Of a stretch of 64,000 bases of DNA, positions 24,133 through 32,895 are shown piece after piece. This DNA is from Streptomyces humicola (lineage in GTDB: Bacteria > Actinomycetota > Actinomycetes > Streptomycetales > Streptomycetaceae), in assembly GCF_024436035.1 (NCBI RefSeq), contig NZ_JANFNG010000013.1, positions 1-64,000 of the forward strand. Reading direction: 5' to 3'. Position 1 is the first letter of the stretch; each line of letters begins with the position of its first letter. The notes below the pieces were generated by a model. That model was not told the DNA's origin and did no database searches. It worked only from the letters and a program-made list of their open reading frames with translations. A program made the translations under genes and the position numbers.

Positions 24133-25707
24133 TCAGAGCCGGAAGACCCCGTGGGCGAAGCCCTCCGCGCGCACGCCGTCCGCGGTGAGGGTGACGCCCG
24201 AGACGTCAAGCGCCTGCGCGTCCGCGACCCCGCTCACTTCGAACGCGGCGGGCTCGCGGCGCGGGTTGATGACGACGAGGTGGCTGGAGTCCCGCAGGTA
24301 GACGAAGGGGTAGCCGGAGCTGAGCACCTCGACGGGGGCCGTGGTGCCGAGCGCGGGGACGCTTCGGCGCAGCGCGATCAGACGCCGCACGTGGTGCAGG
24401 AGCGACCGCTCGTCGGCACGGGCGGCGGCGACGCTGGGACGGTCGGGGCCGGGGTCGAGAGGCAGGTAGTACGCCTCGGCGGGGGCGGTGGAGAAGCCGG
24501 CGCCGGGGCTGTCGTCCCACTGCATGGGCGTGCGGGACCCCTGGCGGGCCTCGGTGCCGAGCTGGCTGCCCTCCTTGTCGGGCAGCCCGGGAACGTAGCG
24601 CATGCCGATCTCGTCGCCGTAGTAGATGACGGGCAGCGCGGGCCAGGTGAGCTGGAAGGCGAAGGCGGGTGCGACCATCTCGCGGGTGCGGGGGCCGCAG
24701 GTGAGCCGGGAGAAGTCGTGGTTGGCGGTCGGCAGGGCGACGAGCCCGCGTCCGTCGATGGCGTCGTCGGCTTCCTTCCACGCGGCGAGGAACTCCTCCA
24801 TCGAGCCCTTGCCGTCGGGGTCGAAGTAGCACGGCTCGCCGAGGCCCCAGGGCCCCTGGCTGCCGGTGCCGTTGTCCCACAGTGAGCGCAGCGCGCGCCC
24901 GTTGAAGTGGAGGAAGAAGTCGGCGTGGATGCCGGCCGGGACGGAGGTCTTGGGGTCGCCCCACTCCGACAGCAGCGCCCGGTCGGGGTAAGCGGTGTCC
25001 ATCCAGTCGCGCATCTCGCGCCACAGCTTGCCGGTCTCGGCATGGTCCGGGTCGTCCTTGACGAGCGAGGCGGCCATGTCGACGCGGAAGCCGGCGACGC
25101 CGCGGTCGAACCAGTACGCCATGATCTCGCGCAGCGCGGCCCGGTTGGCCCGGGGGCCGGGGGCGTCGACGGGCTGCCGCCATGGCTCCTCGGGGTCCAT
25201 ACGGGCATAGCCGAAGTTGAGCGCGGGCTGGATGGGATAGAAGTTGGCGAGGTAGAAGCCGCCGCGCGCGCCCTGGTTGGGTATCCAGTTGCATACCGGG
25301 GCGCCGAGCCGCTCCGACCAGATGTAGCGGTCGTCGCCCGGGGTGTGCGCCGACTTCTGGAACCACGGGTGGCGGTGCGAGGTGTGGCCGGGCACGAGGT
25401 CGAACATGACGCGGATGCCGTGCTCGCGCGCCGCCTCGATCAGCGCGAGCGCGTCGTCGTTGGTGCCGTAGCGGGGCGCGATGGTGAGGTAGTCGCTGAC
25501 GTCGTAGCCGCCGTCTCCGAACTCGGAGGCGAAGCAGGGGCTGATCCAGATCGTGTTGACGCCCAGCCAGGCGAGGTGGTCCAGGTGCGCGGTGACACCG
25601 GGAAGGTCACCGATCCCGTCGCCGTCGGCATCGGCGAAACTGGCCGGATAGATCTGGTAGATGACGGCGTCGGAGAGCCAACTCGGGGCGGGGCGGCGTC
25701 GGGTCAT
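24133..25707 (-). CDS. GH13 alpha-glucosidase/oligo-1,6-glucosidase-like enzyme
   Basis: A 524-residue cytoplasmic GH13 enzyme. VIYQIYPASFADADGDGIGD opens the barrel. The four conserved regions are DLVPGHTS (residues 103-110), GFRVDMAAS with nucleophile Asp210, LLSEWGDP with acid Glu248, and ANHDFSRL with Asp331. VPGHTS instead of the usual VxNHTS is a small variation. PMQWDDSPGAGFS is typical of alpha-glucosidases and trehalose-synthase relatives. It acts on short alpha-glucosides; the exact linkage is not determined. It stands alone on the minus strand with a GC hairpin (25756-25771) between it and the MFS gene. Confidence 0.88.
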   Translation of the reverse strand: MTRRRPAPSWLSDAVIYQIYPASFADADGDGIGDLPGVTAHLDHLAWLGVNTIWISPCFASEFGDGGYDVSDYLTIAPRYGTNDDALALIEAAREHGIRVMFDLVPGHTSHRHPWFQKSAHTPGDDRYIWSERLGAPVCNWIPNQGARGGFYLANFYPIQPALNFGYARMDPEEPWRQPVDAPGPRANRAALREIMAYWFDRGVAGFRVDMAASLVKDDPDHAETGKLWREMRDWMDTAYPDRALLSEWGDPKTSVPAGIHADFFLHFNGRALRSLWDNGTGSQGPWGLGEPCYFDPDGKGSMEEFLAAWKEADDAIDGRGLVALPTANHDFSRLTCGPRTREMVAPAFAFQLTWPALPVIYYGDEIGMRYVPGLPDKEGSQLGTEARQGSRTPMQWDDSPGAGFSTAPAEAYYLPLDPGPDRPSVAAARADERSLLHHVRRLIALRRSVPALGTTAPVEVLSSGYPFVYLRDSSHLVVINPRREPAAFEVSGVADAQALDVSGVTLTADGVRAEGFAHGVFRL

Positions 25708-25755
25708 GTCCCCGATTGTGCCGTGGTGACCGCGGGCGGGACAGGGTCCGGCCCC

Positions 25756-25771
25756 GCCCCGTCAGCGGGGC
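25756..25771. terminator. Terminator of the MHS transporter gene
   Basis: GCCCCG (25756-25761) pairs with CGGGGC (25766-25771) around TCAG, 35 bases beyond the transporter stop at 25806 on the minus strand. Confidence 0.5.
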
Positions 25772-25805
25772 GAGGCCGGGCGGGGCCGGGCCGCTGGAAG
25801 GCCGG

Positions 25806-27203
25806 TCAGGCCTGGGCGCCCGACGCGGCGTGACCGGACGCCGGCTCGCCCACGGCACCGCCCGAGGTGGGGGCGACGTCCGACAGATCCCGCTCGCGGG
25901 TCTCGCGCGCGGCGAGCAGCGCGACCACCGTGACGACGGCGGCGAGCATGACGTACACCGAGATGGGCGTCGCATTGCCGTACGCCTTCAGCAGGGCGAC
26001 CGCGATCAGCGGGGCCGGCGCACCGGCCGCGACCGACGCGAACTGGGCGCCGATGGAGGCACCGGAGTAGCGCATGCGGGTGCCGAACAGCTCCGAGAAG
26101 AACGCCGCCTGCGGTGCGTACATGGCGCTGTGGAAGACCAGCCCGACGGTCACGGCGAGGACCAGGGCGGGGAAGGACTTGGTGTCCAGCAGCCCGAAGA
26201 ACGCCCACGCCCACGCCCCGACGCCGACCGCCCCGACGAGGTAGACCGGCTTGCGCCCGACCCGGTCGGAGAGCGCCCCGAAGACCGGGATCAGGCAGAA
26301 CTGGATCGCGGAGCCGATCAGCACGGCGTTGAGGGCCGTCTGCTCCTTCAGCTTCAAGTGGTCGACGCAGTAGGCGAGGACGAAGGTGGTGATGACGTAG
26401 TACGAGATGTTCTCGGCCATCCGGGCGCCTATGGCGACCAGCACGTCCCGCCAGTGGTGGCGCAACACAGCGAGCAGCGGGGGCTGCTCGTGGCGCTCCG
26501 TCGCTTCGCGGGCCTCCGCGCGCGCCTGCGCCTCCTTGAACAGCGGCGACTCGTCCACCGAGAGCCGGATCCACAGGCCGATGCCGACCAGGACGGCCGA
26601 GAGCAGGAACGGGATCCGCCAGCCCCAGGCCACAAAGCTCGCGTTGGACTGCACCGAGGTCATCAGCGACAGGATGCCGACGGCGAGCAGATTGCCGGCC
26701 GGGGCGCCGCCCTGCGGCCACGACGCCCAGAAACCGCGCCGCTTGGGATCGCCGTGCTCGGAGACGAGCAGGACGGCGCCGCCCCACTCGCCACCGAGGG
26801 CGAAGCCCTGCACGAGCCGCAGCGTCGTCAGCAGAACCGGCGCCGCGACACCGATCGTCGAGTAGCCGGGGACACAGCCGATGAGCGCGGTCGCGATCCC
26901 CATCATCAACAGGCTGACCACCAGCAGTTTCTTGCGGCCTATGCGGTCACCGAAGTGGCCGAAGACCAGCGCTCCGAGCGGCCGGGCGGCGAAGCCGATG
27001 GCGTAGGTCAGAAACGACAGCAGGGTGCCGGTGAGCGGATCGGTGGTGGGGAAGAAGACCTTGTCGAAGACGAGAGCGGCGGCGGAGCCGTAGAGGAAGT
27101 AGTCGTACCACTCGATGGTGGTGCCGATCAGACTCGCGCCGACGACGCGTGCGAGGCCGCTCGGTGCGGCGGAAGCGTTCACAGCGGTGGGAGCGCTGGC
27201 CAT
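25806..27203 (-). CDS. MFS transporter, metabolite:H+ symporter (MHS) family
   Basis: A 465-residue transporter with 12 predicted helices. GTTIEWYDYFLYGSAAALVF at the N terminus is the MHS signature, and FGHFGDRIGRKKLL and ALSDRVGRKPVYLVGA are the two MFS loop motifs. LRLVQGFALGGEWGGAVLLV is also typical of the shikimate/proline-betaine/dicarboxylate group. It imports a small organic acid with protons. It lies 104 bases downstream of the 3-hydroxybutyrate dehydrogenase gene on the same strand, so a hydroxy- or keto-acid substrate is likely (inference). Confidence 0.88.
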   Translation of the reverse strand: MASAPTAVNASAAPSGLARVVGASLIGTTIEWYDYFLYGSAAALVFDKVFFPTTDPLTGTLLSFLTYAIGFAARPLGALVFGHFGDRIGRKKLLVVSLLMMGIATALIGCVPGYSTIGVAAPVLLTTLRLVQGFALGGEWGGAVLLVSEHGDPKRRGFWASWPQGGAPAGNLLAVGILSLMTSVQSNASFVAWGWRIPFLLSAVLVGIGLWIRLSVDESPLFKEAQARAEAREATERHEQPPLLAVLRHHWRDVLVAIGARMAENISYYVITTFVLAYCVDHLKLKEQTALNAVLIGSAIQFCLIPVFGALSDRVGRKPVYLVGAVGVGAWAWAFFGLLDTKSFPALVLAVTVGLVFHSAMYAPQAAFFSELFGTRMRYSGASIGAQFASVAAGAPAPLIAVALLKAYGNATPISVYVMLAAVVTVVALLAARETRERDLSDVAPTSGGAVGEPASGHAASGAQA

Positions 27204-27283
27204 GGTGTCACCGTCTTGGGGAGGGGGCGGGGATCGGGCGGGGTGCTGCCGGCGAGGCGATGGCTCACCGGGCCAGTGGGTCA

Positions 27284-27317
27284 GTGGGTCACTGAGTGAT
27301 CAGTGGGTCAGTGGGCG
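27284..27317. repeat. Short GTGGGTCA repeats between transporter and dehydrogenase genes
   Basis: Copies of (A)GTGGGTCA recur several times from about 27280 to 27315, around ACTGAGTGATCAGT, in the gap and reaching into the last codons of the dehydrogenase. The pattern looks like slippage and may change spacing only. Confidence 0.4.
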
Positions 27318-28060
27318 GTCCAGCCGCCGTCGAGGGGGATCGACGCGCCGGTGAGGTAGCCCGCGGCCGGAGAGCACAGCCACAGCGCGGCCTGCGCGAC
27401 CTCCTCCGGTTCGATCAGCCGCTTGATGGCCGACCGCTCCAGCAGGACCTGTTCGACGACGTCCCTCTCGGGGATGCCGTGAGCGCGCGCCTGATCGGCG
27501 ATCTGACCCTCCACCAGCGGGGTACGGACGTAAGCGGGGTTGATGCAATTGCTCGTCACGCCGTGCGGCGCGCCCTCCAGCGCCACCGTCTTGCTCAGCC
27601 CCTCCAGGGCGTGCTTGGCGGTGACGTAAGCGCACTTGAAGGCGCTCGCGCGCAGCCCGTGCACCGAGGAGATGTTGACGACCCGCCCCCACTCCTGCGC
27701 GTACATGTGCGGCAGTGTGCGGCGCAGGATGCGGAACGGCGCCTCGACCATGACCCGTTGGATCAGCGCGAACTGCTCGGGCGGGAACTCGTGGACGGGG
27801 GCGATGTGCTGTAGCCCGGCGTTGTTGACCACGATGTCGGCGTCGTCGGGTAGCGCGTCCACGGCGGACATGTCGGACATGTCGACGACGTGGGCGGTGC
27901 CGCCGCACTTGGCGGCCACCTCCCTGGCAGCCTCGGCGGCCCGGTCCACCACGTACACATGCGCCCCCGCCTCGGCGAGGGCCAGTGCGCAGGCCCGGCC
28001 GATCCCGCCGGCCGCACCGGTGACCAGGGCTGTGCGTCCGGTGAGGAAAGTGCTCTCCAT
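27308..28060 (-). CDS. 3-Hydroxybutyrate dehydrogenase (SDR family)
   Basis: A 250-residue classical short-chain dehydrogenase. The NAD motif TGAAGGIGRA lies at residues 15-24, NNAG at about 78, the catalytic Ser in VVNISSVHG and the YxxxK in YVTAKHALEGLSK. GLQHIAPVHEFP and NPAYVRTPLVEGQIADQA are the blocks that mark D-3-hydroxybutyrate dehydrogenases. It interconverts 3-hydroxybutyrate and acetoacetate. The ATG at 28060 is preferred over an upstream in-frame extension that has no homology. The MHS transporter follows on the same strand. Confidence 0.9.
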   Translation of the reverse strand: MESTFLTGRTALVTGAAGGIGRACALALAEAGAHVYVVDRAAEAAREVAAKCGGTAHVVDMSDMSAVDALPDDADIVVNNAGLQHIAPVHEFPPEQFALIQRVMVEAPFRILRRTLPHMYAQEWGRVVNISSVHGLRASAFKCAYVTAKHALEGLSKTVALEGAPHGVTSNCINPAYVRTPLVEGQIADQARAHGIPERDVVEQVLLERSAIKRLIEPEEVAQAALWLCSPAAGYLTGASIPLDGGWTAH

Positions 28061-28163
28061 GCGGCTCACGCTAGGGACCTGCCGCGATGTGCCCCATGTG
28101 CCGCGCTGCCACAGTGCCGGGCGGGGATGTGGCACCGCTCACCATGCCTGCGGCCGGCGGCTG

Positions 28164-28670
28164 TCATCGCCCCTCTCCGAGCTCGACGAGGAGGGCCACG
28201 TCGTCGAGCCCCGAGCGCGCCTCGACGGTGCCGATGATGTGGTCGGCGAGGTGCTCGGGCGCGGCGGGTCCCGCACGCAGTCTCCGGTGCGGACGGCCTC
28301 TGCGAACGGCATCGGTTCGTGCAGGCGGGAGACGCGGTGGTTGCGGGTGAGCGCCTCGGGCAGCCAGGCCGCGGCGATCAGCCGGGCGCGGCCGTGCTCG
28401 ACGACGCCGAGTGCGATCGCCGTGGCGTCGAGGTTCGCGCGCGTCGTCTCGCCGGTCACGGCGGGCGGTGACGTCCTCGACGCTGAGGGCCTGGGCGAGG
28501 GCTGCGGTGAGCGCCTCGACGAGGTCGGTCTCGCGCTGCCGCTCGGCCCTGAGCGCGGCCTGCTCCGCGAGGTGCTGCAGTTCCTCGCTCGTGTCCCGGG
28601 GCCCGGCGCCGCCGTCACAGCACCCGCCCGCGTGTCGCGGAGCGTAATCGGAGCCGTGGCGGTCTTTCAC
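28164..28670 (-). pseudogene. Frameshifted and deleted PP2C/GAF phosphatase remnant
   Basis: One frame gives EELQHLAEQAALRAERQRET, DLVEALTAALAQALSVEDVT and then gibberish. The neighbouring frame continues TGETTRANLDATAIALGVVE and ARLIAAAWLPEALTRNHRVS, a GAF-like stretch. The first frame resumes EHLADHIIGTVEARSGLDDVALLVELGEGR, the C-terminal end of a SpoIIE phosphatase. The whole catalytic domain between these parts is missing. At least two frameshifts and one deletion are required, so it is dead. It resembles the intact phosphatase at 21495 in architecture only. Confidence 0.65.
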
Positions 28671-28776
28671 GTCGGCCTCCAGGTGCCGGATGCGACGTTG
28701 GAACCGTGTCCTGAGTCTGTCCCGAGTGCCACAATCTCAATATATATGGACATTATGCTACTAATAGGTCACGGGC
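28671..28776. other. AT-rich intergenic island
   Basis: The stretch at about 28738-28768 (TATATATGGACATTATGCTA region) is strikingly AT-rich for this genome. It lies between the phosphatase remnant and the AsnC gene, both minus strand, and may be the old promoter of the remnant. Downstream, the sequence GTGAGCCC is repeated at the very end of the AsnC gene so that its stop codon lies inside a short tandem repeat. Confidence 0.4.
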
Positions 28777-29790
28777 TCACGGGCTCACGGGATCGCGCCA
28801 CAGGTCCATGGGAACGGCGCGCACCGCCCGCCCCTGCTCGTCGAGAATGCGGCCCATCCGCTTGCTCGTGTGCAAGGTCACCGCCCGTTCACGGACGCCG
28901 AGTTCGGGGAACTTGTGGAGCAGCAGCGACTCGAACCGCTGGCTGTCGGCGACGCTGCGCAGCCAGACCACGACCACCAGGTTCCGCGCGCCGGTGACCG
29001 CCGTGGCCAGCCGCACCTCGGGGAGCCTGGCGACGGCGTGGCCCACCAGGTCGAGCCGGTCCGCGGGGACGGTGGCCCGGTAGGTGACCAGGACGGGCCG
29101 CGCGGCGTGCGGCGCGGCGATCTCGCAGCGGAAGCGGATGGTGTCGCTCGCGATCATGCGGTCGAGGCGGCGGCGCACCGTGGAGGCGCTGAGCCCCGTC
29201 GCGGACGCCAGTGCCGCCTGCTCCATTCGTCCGTCGGTGCTCAGCCGCACGAGCAACTCCCGTTCCTCGGGCCGTATTTCCGCGGCAGGGCCGGCCGCGG
29301 GCGGAGTCCCGTCGCGCAGGTGCCGGCGCTGGGAGGCGTCGAGCGAGCCCAGGCGCCAGCCATTCGCCTCGCTGTAGATGTGGGTGGCCAGGTGGCTGCG
29401 GACCGCGTTGATCCCCTCGATGCGGCCGAGCCGCTGATGGATGTAGCGGTGGAGCTGGGTGACATCCGTGAAGACGGTGACGAGGTACAGGTCGCAGCCG
29501 TCGGCCACGTGCTCGACGGTCAGCACATGGGGGTCCTCGGCGACGATTGCGGCGATCCGGGCGGTACGGCCCGTGCTGCAGTCCAGTTGCAGGAATGCCG
29601 TGCACCACCGCTCCCAGGTGAACGGCCCGCCGTACGCGGTGACCCAGGCGATCCCGGCCTCCGACAGCCGCTGCCAGCGGCGGGCGGCGGTGACCGGGCT
29701 GACGCCGAGTGTCTCGCCGAGCAGTGACCACGGCGCCCGGGGACGCATCTGCATGGCGTTCACCAGGGCGAGATCCAGCTCGTCGAGCAT
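28777..29790 (-). CDS. Lrp/AsnC-family regulator with two tandem units
   Basis: A 337-residue regulator made of two Lrp/AsnC modules: a first HTH (about residues 4-45, ALVNAMQMRPRAPWSLLGET) with a ligand domain, and a second HTH (about 178-225, QAALASATGLSASTVRRRLD) with another ligand domain. Fused pairs of this kind are usual in actinomycetes. It is divergent from the M20 amidohydrolase/DUF3311/symporter operon across 155 bases and is the obvious candidate to control it in response to an amino acid or its derivative. Confidence 0.85.
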   Translation of the reverse strand: MLDELDLALVNAMQMRPRAPWSLLGETLGVSPVTAARRWQRLSEAGIAWVTAYGGPFTWERWCTAFLQLDCSTGRTARIAAIVAEDPHVLTVEHVADGCDLYLVTVFTDVTQLHRYIHQRLGRIEGINAVRSHLATHIYSEANGWRLGSLDASQRRHLRDGTPPAAGPAAEIRPEERELLVRLSTDGRMEQAALASATGLSASTVRRRLDRMIASDTIRFRCEIAAPHAARPVLVTYRATVPADRLDLVGHAVARLPEVRLATAVTGARNLVVVVWLRSVADSQRFESLLLHKFPELGVRERAVTLHTSKRMGRILDEQGRAVRAVPMDLWRDPVSP

Positions 29791-29945
29791 GGCGGATTCC
29801 TTCAGCAGACAGCCCCCTCGTGGTGGGATCGTGCACTTTCACGGCGATGACCAAGGAAGCCTTCACCATCCTGCACAATCCCGTGCCGCACAAGCGGCAC
29901 TGGGCAGATATGCAACCCGATGCCGACACGATGCGGAGGGCGTGA

Positions 29946-31133
29946 ATGTCACTGCGCGACGACGCGACAGCTATGTCACCCGAACTGGTCCAGCTGCGAC
30001 GCGAGTTGCACCGCCAACCCGAGGTGGGCCTCGACCTGCCGCGCACCCAGGAACGCGTGCTGGCGGCGATCGACGGACTGCCGCTGGAGGTGAGCCACGG
30101 CTCCGGGCTCACCTCGGTCACCGCGGTGCTGCGGGGCGGCCGCCCGGGCCCGGCGGTACTGCTGCGGGGCGATATGGACGCGCTGCCGGTGAGCGAGAAG
30201 GTCCCGGTCCCGTATGCGTCGCGCAACGGCGCGATGCACGCCTGCGGGCACGACCTGCACACCTCCATGCTGGTGGGGGCGGCGCACCTGCTGTCCGGGC
30301 GGCGCAAGGAACTCGCCGGTGACGTCGTCTTCATGTTCCAGCCCGGCGAGGAGGGCTGGGACGGAGCCGGTGCCATGGTGGCCGAGGGCGTGCTCGACGC
30401 CGCGGGACGGCGCCCGGTCGCCGCCTTCGGGATGCACGTGTCGTCGGCGAGCATCCCGCGTGGAGTCTTCGCCTCCCGCCCCGGCCCGCTGCTCGCCGCC
30501 TCCGGAGCGCTGGCGGTCACCGTGCGCGGTGCGGGCGGCCACGGCTCGGCCCCGCACCGCGCCAAGGACCCGGTCCCGGCCGCCTGCGAGATGGTCATCG
30601 CGCTGCAGACCATGGTCACCCGGCGCTTCGATGTCTTCGACCCGGTCGTGGTCACCGTGGGCGTGCTGCGCGCCGGGAGCCGGCGCAACGTGATCCCCGA
30701 GACCGCCGAGTTCGAGGCCACGGTACGCACCTTCTCCGCGCAGGCGCAGGCCCGCATCGCCGACGCCGTGGTCGGCCTGGTCCGTGACATCGCCACCGCG
30801 CACGGCCTCGAAGCGGATGTGGCCTACGAGCCCGAATACCCGCTCACCGCGACCGACGACGCCGAGACCGGATTCCTGGAGACCACCGTGAACGAGGTGT
30901 TCGGCGAGGACCGGTTCCACCGGATGCCCAACCCGCTCACCGGCTCCGAGGATTTCTCGCGCGTCCTGAACGAAGTGCCCGGATCCTTCGTGATGCTCGG
31001 CGCCTGCCCGGACGGATCCGACCCGGAGCGCGCTGCCTACAACCACTCTCCGTACGCGGAGTTCGACGACGGCGTGCTCGGCGACGGGGCCGCGCTCTAC
31101 GCCGAGTTGGCGGTGCGCCGGCTCACCGCCTGA
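29946..31133 (+). CDS. M20 family amidohydrolase (hippurate hydrolase-like)
   Basis: A 395-residue metallo-amidohydrolase. LRGDMDALPVSEK and NGAMHACGHDLHTSMLVGAA hold the metal ligands, FMFQPGEEGWDGAGAMVAEG the catalytic Glu pair, and PLTGSEDFS the C-terminal His/Glu region. The family removes acyl groups from N-acyl amino acids or indole conjugates. GGAGGG lies before the ATG. With the AsnC regulator, DUF3311 and the symporter it forms an uptake-and-hydrolysis unit for an amino-acid conjugate. The ligand is not readable from sequence. Confidence 0.88.
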   Translation: MSLRDDATAMSPELVQLRRELHRQPEVGLDLPRTQERVLAAIDGLPLEVSHGSGLTSVTAVLRGGRPGPAVLLRGDMDALPVSEKVPVPYASRNGAMHACGHDLHTSMLVGAAHLLSGRRKELAGDVVFMFQPGEEGWDGAGAMVAEGVLDAAGRRPVAAFGMHVSSASIPRGVFASRPGPLLAASGALAVTVRGAGGHGSAPHRAKDPVPAACEMVIALQTMVTRRFDVFDPVVVTVGVLRAGSRRNVIPETAEFEATVRTFSAQAQARIADAVVGLVRDIATAHGLEADVAYEPEYPLTATDDAETGFLETTVNEVFGEDRFHRMPNPLTGSEDFSRVLNEVPGSFVMLGACPDGSDPERAAYNHSPYAEFDDGVLGDGAALYAELAVRRLTA

Positions 31134-31210
31134 CCGATCCCGCCCGACCGGCCACCGATTGTCCGATCGCCCGCCCCATACCCCCGCTCCACACCAGCCA
31201 GGGATGCCCT

Positions 31211-31444
31211 ATGCAACGCCATCGCACCATCCTGCTGCTCCTGCCGCTCGTCCCCGCTGTCGCCCTGCTGGCCACGCCGTGGCTGCCGTTCGTCAACTCA
31301 GCGCGTCTGTGGGCCGGACTGCCGTCGATGTTCGTGTGGACGAGCGCCTGGGTGCTCGCCATCGTGCCCGCGCTCGCTGCCGTGGAGTGGGGCAGGCAAC
31401 GGCATCGTGACACCGCCCCCGAGCGAAGTGAGGTCGGCGCATGA
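31211..31444 (+). CDS. DUF3311 small membrane protein
   Basis: A 77-residue protein with two membrane helices and the DUF3311 block TPWLPFVNSARLWAGLPSMF followed by VWTSAWVL. Its last bases overlap the symporter ATG (ATGA at 31441-31444). DUF3311 genes are almost always placed before SSS-family symporters and probably encode a small accessory subunit, like the small subunit of other sodium symporters (inference). Confidence 0.82.
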   Translation: MQRHRTILLLLPLVPAVALLATPWLPFVNSARLWAGLPSMFVWTSAWVLAIVPALAAVEWGRQRHRDTAPERSEVGA

Positions 31445-32895
31445 GCACGGTGCTCGTCGTCACGCTTGTGGGGATGGCGGTCATCGCGGCCGTCGGGCTC
31501 CTTGGACGGCGGCGCCCGTCAGCGGACCTGGCGCAGTGGTCGGTCGGCGGCCGGCGCTTCGGCTCGGCGACCATGTGGTTCCTGCAGGCCGGAGAGACCT
31601 TCACGACCTTCACCTTCCTCGGGGTGGCCGGGCTCGCCTTCACCGGAGGCGTCGCGGCCACCTACTCCATCCCCTACGTCCCGCTCGCCGTCATCGTGCT
31701 GTACTTCCTCGGGCCGCGCGTGTGGCGCCTGGGACGGGAGCACGGCTATCTCACCCAGGCCGACTTCTACGAGCAGCGCTTCGGCAGCCGGGCGTTGGGG
31801 ACGCTGGTGGCCCTGCTGGGCGTGATCTTCATGCTGCCGTACCTGCAGCTGCAGATCACCGGGCTCGGGCTGATCGTCAAGCTGGTCACCGGTGACGGCG
31901 CCTCCAGCACCCTCGGCATGGTGATCGGCACCTCGCTCACCGCCACCTTCGTGCTGTGGGCCGGAATCCGCGGCGTCGCCGCCACGTCGTACCTGAAGGA
32001 CGTGCTGATGATCGTCGCGGTGGCGGTGATCATCGTGGTGGTACCGCTGCACTTCACCGGCGGCATCGGTCATGCCTTCACCGAGATCGCCCACCGGCAT
32101 ACGCAGTTGCTCACCGTCCACACCGGCCCCAACGACCGCGTCTGGTGGACCACCAGCATGCTGGCGAGCGCGATCGGCGCGGGATTCCTGACCTTTCCGC
32201 ACTCCTGGCCCGCCTTGCTGTCGGCGCGCAGCGAGCGAGGACTGCGCCGCAACTGGGTCTTCCTGCCGCTGTATCAGATCGCTCTGATCCTGCCCATGAC
32301 GATCGGTTTCGTCGCCGTCCTCGCGCTGCCGCCGAACACCAACGCCAACGGTGTGCTGCTGACGCTCACCGGGCGTGCCCTGCCCGGCTGGGCCACCGGG
32401 TTCATCGCCGTCGCCGGGGCGGCGGCCGCGATGGTCCCGGCGGCGGTGATGGTGCTCGCCATGTCGACGCTGATCGCCCGCAACGTCGTACGGTCGCGCA
32501 GCCCGCGACTGCAGTTCCTCACCAACCACGGTGCGGTGGTGGCGATTCTGGCGCTGGCGCTGGTGCTCGCGCTGGTGCGGCCGAACGCGCTCACCGATCT
32601 GCTGTTGCTCACCTACAGCGGCCTGGTGCAGTTCGCCCCCGGACTGGTAGCGGGGCTCGCCCGGCGCCCTCTGCTCGGCCGGATCCCCGTACTGCTCGGC
32701 ATGGTGGTGGGCGAAGCGGTCGTCGTCTGGCTCACCTTCGCCCATGTGGACGTCGCGCACATCAATGCCGGGATCGTCGGCCTCGGCGTCAATGTGGTGG
32801 TGGCGGCTCTCGTCCACGTCGCCGAACGGGCGACGGGCCGGTCCCGCCACGAGCAGGGCGGGCGGCGTCAGCCCGAGCCGCTGCCGCAGCGGTAG
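31441..32895 (+). CDS. Sodium:solute symporter (SSS family)
   Basis: A 484-residue transporter of about 13 helices. SVGGRRFGSATMWFLQAGET and YLTQADFYEQRFGSRALG are SSS signatures; the second is the region after TM2. It imports an organic solute with Na+. The start overlaps the DUF3311 stop, and the substrate should be what the M20 enzyme hydrolyses. The last 28 bases overlap the convergent GT39-like gene. Confidence 0.88.
   Translation: MSTVLVVTLVGMAVIAAVGLLGRRRPSADLAQWSVGGRRFGSATMWFLQAGETFTTFTFLGVAGLAFTGGVAATYSIPYVPLAVIVLYFLGPRVWRLGREHGYLTQADFYEQRFGSRALGTLVALLGVIFMLPYLQLQITGLGLIVKLVTGDGASSTLGMVIGTSLTATFVLWAGIRGVAATSYLKDVLMIVAVAVIIVVVPLHFTGGIGHAFTEIAHRHTQLLTVHTGPNDRVWWTTSMLASAIGAGFLTFPHSWPALLSARSERGLRRNWVFLPLYQIALILPMTIGFVAVLALPPNTNANGVLLTLTGRALPGWATGFIAVAGAAAAMVPAAVMVLAMSTLIARNVVRSRSPRLQFLTNHGAVVAILALALVLALVRPNALTDLLLLTYSGLVQFAPGLVAGLARRPLLGRIPVLLGMVVGEAVVVWLTFAHVDVAHINAGIVGLGVNVVVAALVHVAERATGRSRHEQGGRRQPEPLPQR

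Noticed and set aside
27284..27317. CRISPR-like or regulatory repeat array
   Set aside because: The copies are very short, uneven and without spacers of constant length.
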